From: Monoplex corrugatus
Lineage: Eukaryota > Mollusca > Gastropoda > Littorinimorpha > Ranellidae
Assembly: GCA_030674185.1 (NCBI GenBank)
Contig: JAPXFY010000030.1
Location: 41,806,295-41,870,294 of the forward strand
Length of the DNA: 64,000 nt
Direction: 5' to 3'
Made by a program: the position numbers and the translations under genes. Below, piece by piece: positions 59,085 to 64,000 of the stretch (positions are counted from its first letter, which is position 1; each line of letters opens with the position of its first letter). The notes under the pieces are model-generated. The model was not told where the DNA came from and searched no databases. It saw nothing but the letters and a program-made list of their open reading frames with translations.

Positions 59085-59640
59085 CCATGGGGATGCTTGG
59101 ACTCTTTCGGTATAAATAGTATCCCCACCTTCTGGAATTTCTGTGCTAGAAGTTTCCTCTTTTCTGTTATTCTCTTTGTTTCTTCCTTGTTCCTTTGCTT
59201 TCTGTCATTTCTTCCTGTTTTCTGCCTTGCTGGTCCATTCACCTGTTTTGTGTTTGATAAAGTCTTACATGCTTTTTCTTAGGATTGATAATTGGGTACA
59301 TGTATTAAATGCATTTTTGGCTCTAGAGAGGTGAGATATGCGGAAGCAATTTTAGGCAATTTATGCCTGTTTTTGTATCTGTTTCTGTGTCCTTAGGTAT
59401 GCTTAAATTTGTATTTAGGTGTGTTTTTTTTTAAATCCCCTGTGCGATACATTGGACTGAGTGTTCAACGCCAGGGGCATGTCCTTAGATTATGTGCGCA
59501 AATGCATTGATATGCGTTGTTAATTTTCTTTTCTTTCTTTCCCTGTTGAAGTTTTGTACGTTTTGAAGCTGTTATAGCCCTGATATGGCTCCACGCAGTC
59601 AGCTTGCCTTTATACAACAATAACAATATGAGGTGTCCGG
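59085..59640 (+). mobile_element. R1 dispersed repeat, copy 4
   Basis: The head is 'ctctttcggtataaatag'. The CT-rich middle, tttcttaggattgataatt, 'cgccaggggcatgtcc' and 'ccctgatatggctccacg' blocks follow, with a 'tttatacaacaataacaa' tail. It is uninterrupted. Confidence 0.75.
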
Positions 59641-59714
59641 TTTTTTTTTGTTAATTAAATAAACATTCTCATTCTATTTTCATGTGTGTCCGGTTTCTGT
59701 TTGCTTTCATGCTG

Positions 59715-60278
59715 ACAGTGGCTGTGATTTAGACCTAGTGTCACTGTGTGCCACAGTGGCTGTGATGTGACCTAGTGTCACTGTGTGCCACAGTGGCTGT
59801 GATTAGACCTAGTGTCACTGTGTGCCACAGTGGCTGTGATTTAGACCTAGTGTCACTGTGTGCCACAGTGGCTGTGATTTAGACCTAGTGTCACTGTGTG
59901 CCACAGTGGCTGTGATTTAGACCTAGTGTCACTGTGTGCCACAGTGGCTGTGATGTAGACCTAGTGTCACTGTGTCCACAGTGGCTGTGATTTAGACCTA
60001 GTGTCACTGTGTGCCACAGTGGCTGTGATGTAGACCTAGTGTCACTGTGTGCCACAGTGGCTGTGATGTAGACCTAGTGTCACTGTGTGCCACAGTGGCT
60101 GTGATGTAGACCTAGTGTCAGTGTCCACAGTGGCTGTGATTTAGACCTAGTGTCACTGTGTACCACAGTGGCTGTGATTTAGACCTAGTGTCACTGTGTG
60201 CCACAGTGGCTGTGATTTAGACCTAGTGTCACTGTGTACCACAGTGGCTGTGATGTAGACCTAGTGTCACTGTTTGCC
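59715..60278. repeat. 38-bp minisatellite
   Basis: About 15 units with 'cagtggctgtgatttagacc' and 'tagtgtcactgtgtgcca', with shorter variants. Confidence 0.95.
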
Positions 60279-60494
60279 ATGTTTAACAGTTGAAAGAATT
60301 CGGTTCCATGATCTATTTCAAGTTTTTTTTATATGAATTGTTTTGTAGTTGTTCAGGCTGCAGGTCTTCATCAGTTTGATTTTTTTTTCTCAATCATCCT
60401 GTATTGGAAAGAAAAGGTTTGGGAAATTTGGGTGAGAGGGGGGGGGGGGGGTGTGACTGTTTTCTTAATAACACTTTCACAGATCCGTTTCTTT

Positions 60495-60625
60495 TCTCTC
60501 TCCTCCCCCTCTCTCTCTCTCTTGTGTCTGTCTGTCTCTCTCTCTTTGTGTCTGTCTGTCTCTCTCTCTCTCTATCGCACTCTCTCTCTCTTTGTGTCTG
60601 TCTGTCTCTCTCTTTCTTTCATTGT
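60495..60625. repeat. (CT)n / (TGTC)n repeat
   Basis: CT-rich compound tract. Confidence 0.9.
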
Positions 60626-60629
60626 GCTC

Positions 60630-61944
60630 TTCATTTTGTTGCCTTTTCTTTTCAGCTTCCCCTATAGACAGTATTTACAGACAGAAAAAGAAGGGAAAAA
60701 AGAGGGAAAAGAAGATAAGGATGATCTATTGTGTCTATATTGGGAGATAAAAATATGATAGACTCACAAGGTTTAAGCCTTGCATTCTACCTCACAGCCA
60801 CCCCAATCCTTCTGTCTTACTGTGGTAAGATGTAGACTGTAAAAACGCTGTCTCATATTTATGAAAAATGAAATAATTTTTCAGAAAAAGTGAAATTGAT
60901 ACATTGTAGAAATGCCATGACAGTTTGGGGGTTTGGATTGCCATTGTTTTTGTCTTTTTTTTTTTTTTCGTTTACCATTTTGTGTTAGGGAGAATTTGTA
61001 TTCTTTTTAACTTCTATAACTTTTTTTGAAAAATGCACATTATCTGTTTACCTCGTCATACATTTCCATCTTCGACAGTGCTCAATTAAGTCATGTTTGT
61101 GTTTTTGTTTGTTTGATGGAGAGTGATGAAGGTAGGGCATACGTGTGTTAACTTGATATCTTAATTGAATCACTTTTTTACATCTGTTATTATTGCTCAA
61201 AGACTGGTTGACACAGTGGTGATACATTATTGCCATTTGTGCTGAAAACAAATGACAAAAATGTACCACACAGAAGTAGAACAAAAGTTACAGAACAGAA
61301 GAACTTGCATGGAAATGAATTAGATACACAATTTTTGTAATGGTTGCCAGCAGCAATTGCGTTGAAGTTTGGAAATGTGAGTTTTTGATAGATGCAATGA
61401 TTAATGAAAGTAACGGTCCTTCATGATGAAGACTGAAACCGTAACGGTCCTTTTGCGTGTGAGCGTAATTATGTGTCACATTTTAGTCCTCTTCCACTGG
61501 ACGAGGCAGCAGGGAAGTTACAGTCTTTTTCTCAAAAGTTTTGTATCTCATGTTTGTTTGTTTGTAATCTTACACTTAGCAAAGGCCAGTTGGCCGAAAA
61601 TTTGTGCTTGTCTTGTCTTGTTGTATTAAATACGCGTTTGTATTCTTCTTTCGTGTTTTTTTCTGGTTCCTGTCCAGCAAATTTTAGCCTCAGCAGTGAC
61701 TGATTGGCTGTGTCATTAGACAGCTTCTCTTATGCTGGGTCATGTATGTTTTTGGGAAAATATAGGATATGACAAAACAAACAAACAAACAAACAAAAAA
61801 TGAAAAGAAAGAAAAAATAAAATTAAAAAAAAAACAATGAATGAAGATATGTACAAAATGATAACCGTTGTATGCTTAAATTGCCACATCTTGAAGAATT
61901 TTGATTGTAAAACATTTATTTGATAGGCTGTATCGGAGAAGTGA
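60630..61944. other. Unique sequence, no gene seen
   Basis: AT-rich, with poly-T runs and short unsupported frames. It could be the distal part of a long ACADL 3' UTR or simply intergenic. Confidence 0.4.
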
Positions 61945-61950
61945 AATAAA
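61945..61950 (+). promoter_or_regulatory. Candidate distal poly(A) signal AATAAA
   Basis: It lies in unique sequence (gtgaaataaaactcttgatg) downstream of ACADL and before the terminal array. Use by ACADL would imply a 3' UTR of about 5.6 kb. Unproven. Confidence 0.25.
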
Positions 61951-62009
61951 ACTCTTGATGCAGTATGCTCCATGACTGACCTTGTTCCTTAGCTGCATGA
62001 TCATTGACT

Positions 62010-64000
62010 GGTGTGTGTAGTGGTTGGTTTGTGTGTGTGTTAGTGGTTGTGTTGTGTGTGTAGTGGTTGTTGTGTGTGTAGTGGTTGTTTGTGTGTTTTG
62101 TGGTTGTTGTGTGTAGTGGTTTGTTGTGTGTGTAGTGGTTGTTGTTGTGTGTAGTGTTGTGTGTGTGTGTAGTGGTTGTTGTGTGTAGTGGTTGTTGTGT
62201 GTGTGTAGTGGTTGTTGTGTGTAGTGGTTGTTGTGTGTGTAGTGGTTGTTGTGTGTGTGTTGGTTGTTTGTGTGTGTAGTGGTTGTTGTGTGTGTAGTGG
62301 TTGTTGTGTGTGTGATGGTTTGTGTTATGTGTGAGTGGTTGTTGTGTTGTAGTGTTGTTGTGTGTAGTGGTTGTTGTGTGTGTAGTGGTTGTTGTGTGTA
62401 GTTGTTGTGTGTGTAGTGGTTGTTGTGTGTGTAGTGGTGGTTGTGTGTGTAGTGGTTGTTGTGTGTGTAATGGTTGTGTATGTGTGTAGTGGTGTGTTGT
62501 GTGTGTAGTGGTTGTTGTGTGTGTAGTGGTTGTTGTGTGTGTTGAGTTGGTTGTGTGTGTAGTGGTTGGTTGTGTGTGTAGTGGTTGTTGTGTGTGTAGT
62601 GGTTGTTGTGTGTGTAGTGGTTGTTGTGTGTGTAGTGGTGGTTGTGTGTGTAGGTGGTTGTTTGTGTGTGTAGTGGTTGTTTTGTGTGTAGTGTGTGTGT
62701 TGTGTGTGTGTGTAGTGGTTTGTGGTGTGTAATGGCTATTGTGTGTGTAGTGGTTGTGTGTGTGTATGGTTGTGTGTGTAGTGGTTGTTGTGTGTGTAGT
62801 GGTTGTTGTGTGTATGGTGTGTGTAGTGGTTGTTGTGTGTGTAGTGGTTGTTGTGTGTGTAGTGGTTGTTGTGTGTGTAGTGGTTGTTGTTGTGGTGTTG
62901 TGTGTTGTGTTGGTTTGTGGTGTTGTGTGTAGTGTTGTGTGTGTAGTGGTTGTTGTGTGTTAGTGGTTGTGTGTGTGTGTGTGTAGTGGTTGTGTGTGTA
63001 GTGGTTTGTGTGTGTAGTGGTTGTTGGTGTGTGTGGTTGTTGTGTGTGTAGTGGTTGTTGTGTGTGTAGTGGTGTTGTGTGTGTAGTGGTTGTTGTGGTG
63101 TAGTGGTGGTTGTGTGTTAGTGGTTGTGTGTGTAGTGGTTGTGGTGTGTGTGTGTGTAGTGGTTGGTTGTGTGGTAGTGGTTGGTTGTGTGTGTAGTGGT
63201 TGTTGTGTGTGTGTAGTGGTTGTGTGTGTGTAGTGGTTGTTGTGTGTAGTGGTTGTTGTGTGTAGTGGTTGTTGTGTGTGTAGTGTTGTTGTGGTGTGTT
63301 GGTTTGTGTGTGTAGTGTTGTTGTGTGTTGTGGTTGTTGTGTGTGTAGTGTGTTGTGTGTGTAGTGGTTGTGTGTGTAGTGGTGTTGTGTGTGTAGTGGT
63401 TGTTGTGTGTGTAGTGTGAGTGTGTGTGTGTGTAGTGGTTGTTGTGTGTGTAGTGGTTGTTGTGTGTGTAGTGGTTGTGTGTGTATGGTGTGTGTGGTGT
63501 GGTGTGTGTGTAGTGGTTGTTGTGTGTGTAGTGGTGTTGTGTGTGTAGTGGTGTTGTGTGTGTAGTGGTTGTTGTTGTGTGTTGTGTGGTGTGTTGTGGG
63601 TGGTTGTGTGTGTAGTGGTTTGTGTGTGTAGTGGTTGTTGTGTGTGTAGTGGTTGTTGTGTGTGTAGTGGTTGTTATGTGTGTGTGGTGTTGTGTGTGTG
63701 TAGTGGCTGTTGTGTGGGTGTGTAGGTGGCTGTTGTGTGTGTAGTGGCTGTTGTGTGTGTAGTGGTTGTTGTGTGTGTAGTGGTTGTATTGTGTAGTGTG
63801 TTGTGTGTAGTGGCTGTTGTGTGTGTAGTGGTTGTTGTGTGTGTAGTGGTTGTTTTTGTGTTTTAGTGGTTGTATATTGTGTGTTAGTGGTTGTGTGTTG
63901 GTGTGTGTGTAGTGGTTGTATATGTGTGTAGTGGTGTTGTGTGTGTAGTGGTTGTATATGTGTGTAGTGGCTGTTGTGTGTGTAGTGTGTTGTGTGTGGT
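62010..64000. repeat. 16-bp GT-rich minisatellite running off the window
   Basis: The unit is about gtgtgtagtggttgtt with many length variants. The + strand is almost entirely G, T and A. No coding meaning; the VVVC-type frames are artefacts. Confidence 0.95.

Overview
This is animal nuclear DNA: coding sequence is interrupted by GT-AG introns, and most of the window is transposable elements, microsatellites and minisatellites. The mix (CR1/L2-, RTE- and L1/Tx1-like LINEs, a Tc1-like element, hAT- and TTAA-type DNA transposons, a Ty3/gypsy derivative with a PNMA-like gag, and SINE-like repeats ending in a 'ttaaac' tail) fits a lophotrochozoan, most likely a marine mollusc. That assignment is inference; no species is claimed. 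The only host gene that can be assembled end to end is a + strand orthologue of the mitochondrial long-chain acyl-CoA dehydrogenase gene ACADL. It has eight coding exons between 20407 and 56369, all splice phases agree, and they encode 438 residues. Exon 1 (20407-20510) is a short mitochondrial targeting exon that links in phase to the first recognisable catalytic-domain exon. Layout: 1-3530 holds RTE-like LINE fragments, a frameshifted Tc1-like transposon and a TA microsatellite. From 3530 to 14285 runs a T-poor, A-rich tandem and higher-order repeat region, interrupted by a decayed CR1/L2-like LINE (8527-10935) and a second LINE 3' end (11253-11870). From 14286 to 18900 there is an old LINE split by a gypsy-type element with two LTRs, gag and protease but no RT, RNase H or integrase core. 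The interval 19240-20060 is a dispersed ~530-bp repeat (called R1 here) interrupted by a tRNA-derived SINE with an 11-bp target duplication. ACADL follows. Its introns contain an L1/Tx1-like LINE (intron 1), 12-bp and 29-bp arrays (intron 2), 48-bp and 59-bp arrays (intron 3), an antisense broken coding segment, TTAA elements, a CR1/L2-like LINE with one long intact ORF, and 36-bp and 57-bp arrays (intron 4), a 53-bp array (intron 5), a hAT-like element with a zinc-finger ORF (intron 6), and 33-bp and 39-bp arrays (intron 7). Downstream are more R1 copies, a 38-bp array, and a 16-bp GT-rich array that runs off the window end. The most notable pattern is that most ACADL 3' splice sites sit against or within about 100 bp of a tandem array. 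In introns 4 and 5 the last array monomer itself grades into the splice acceptor. A second notable object is the antisense, spliced-looking but frameshifted coding segment in intron 4, possibly lying inside a ~2.9-kb element with imperfect inverted ends. No rRNA gene, functional tRNA gene, CRISPR array or bacterial-type feature was seen.
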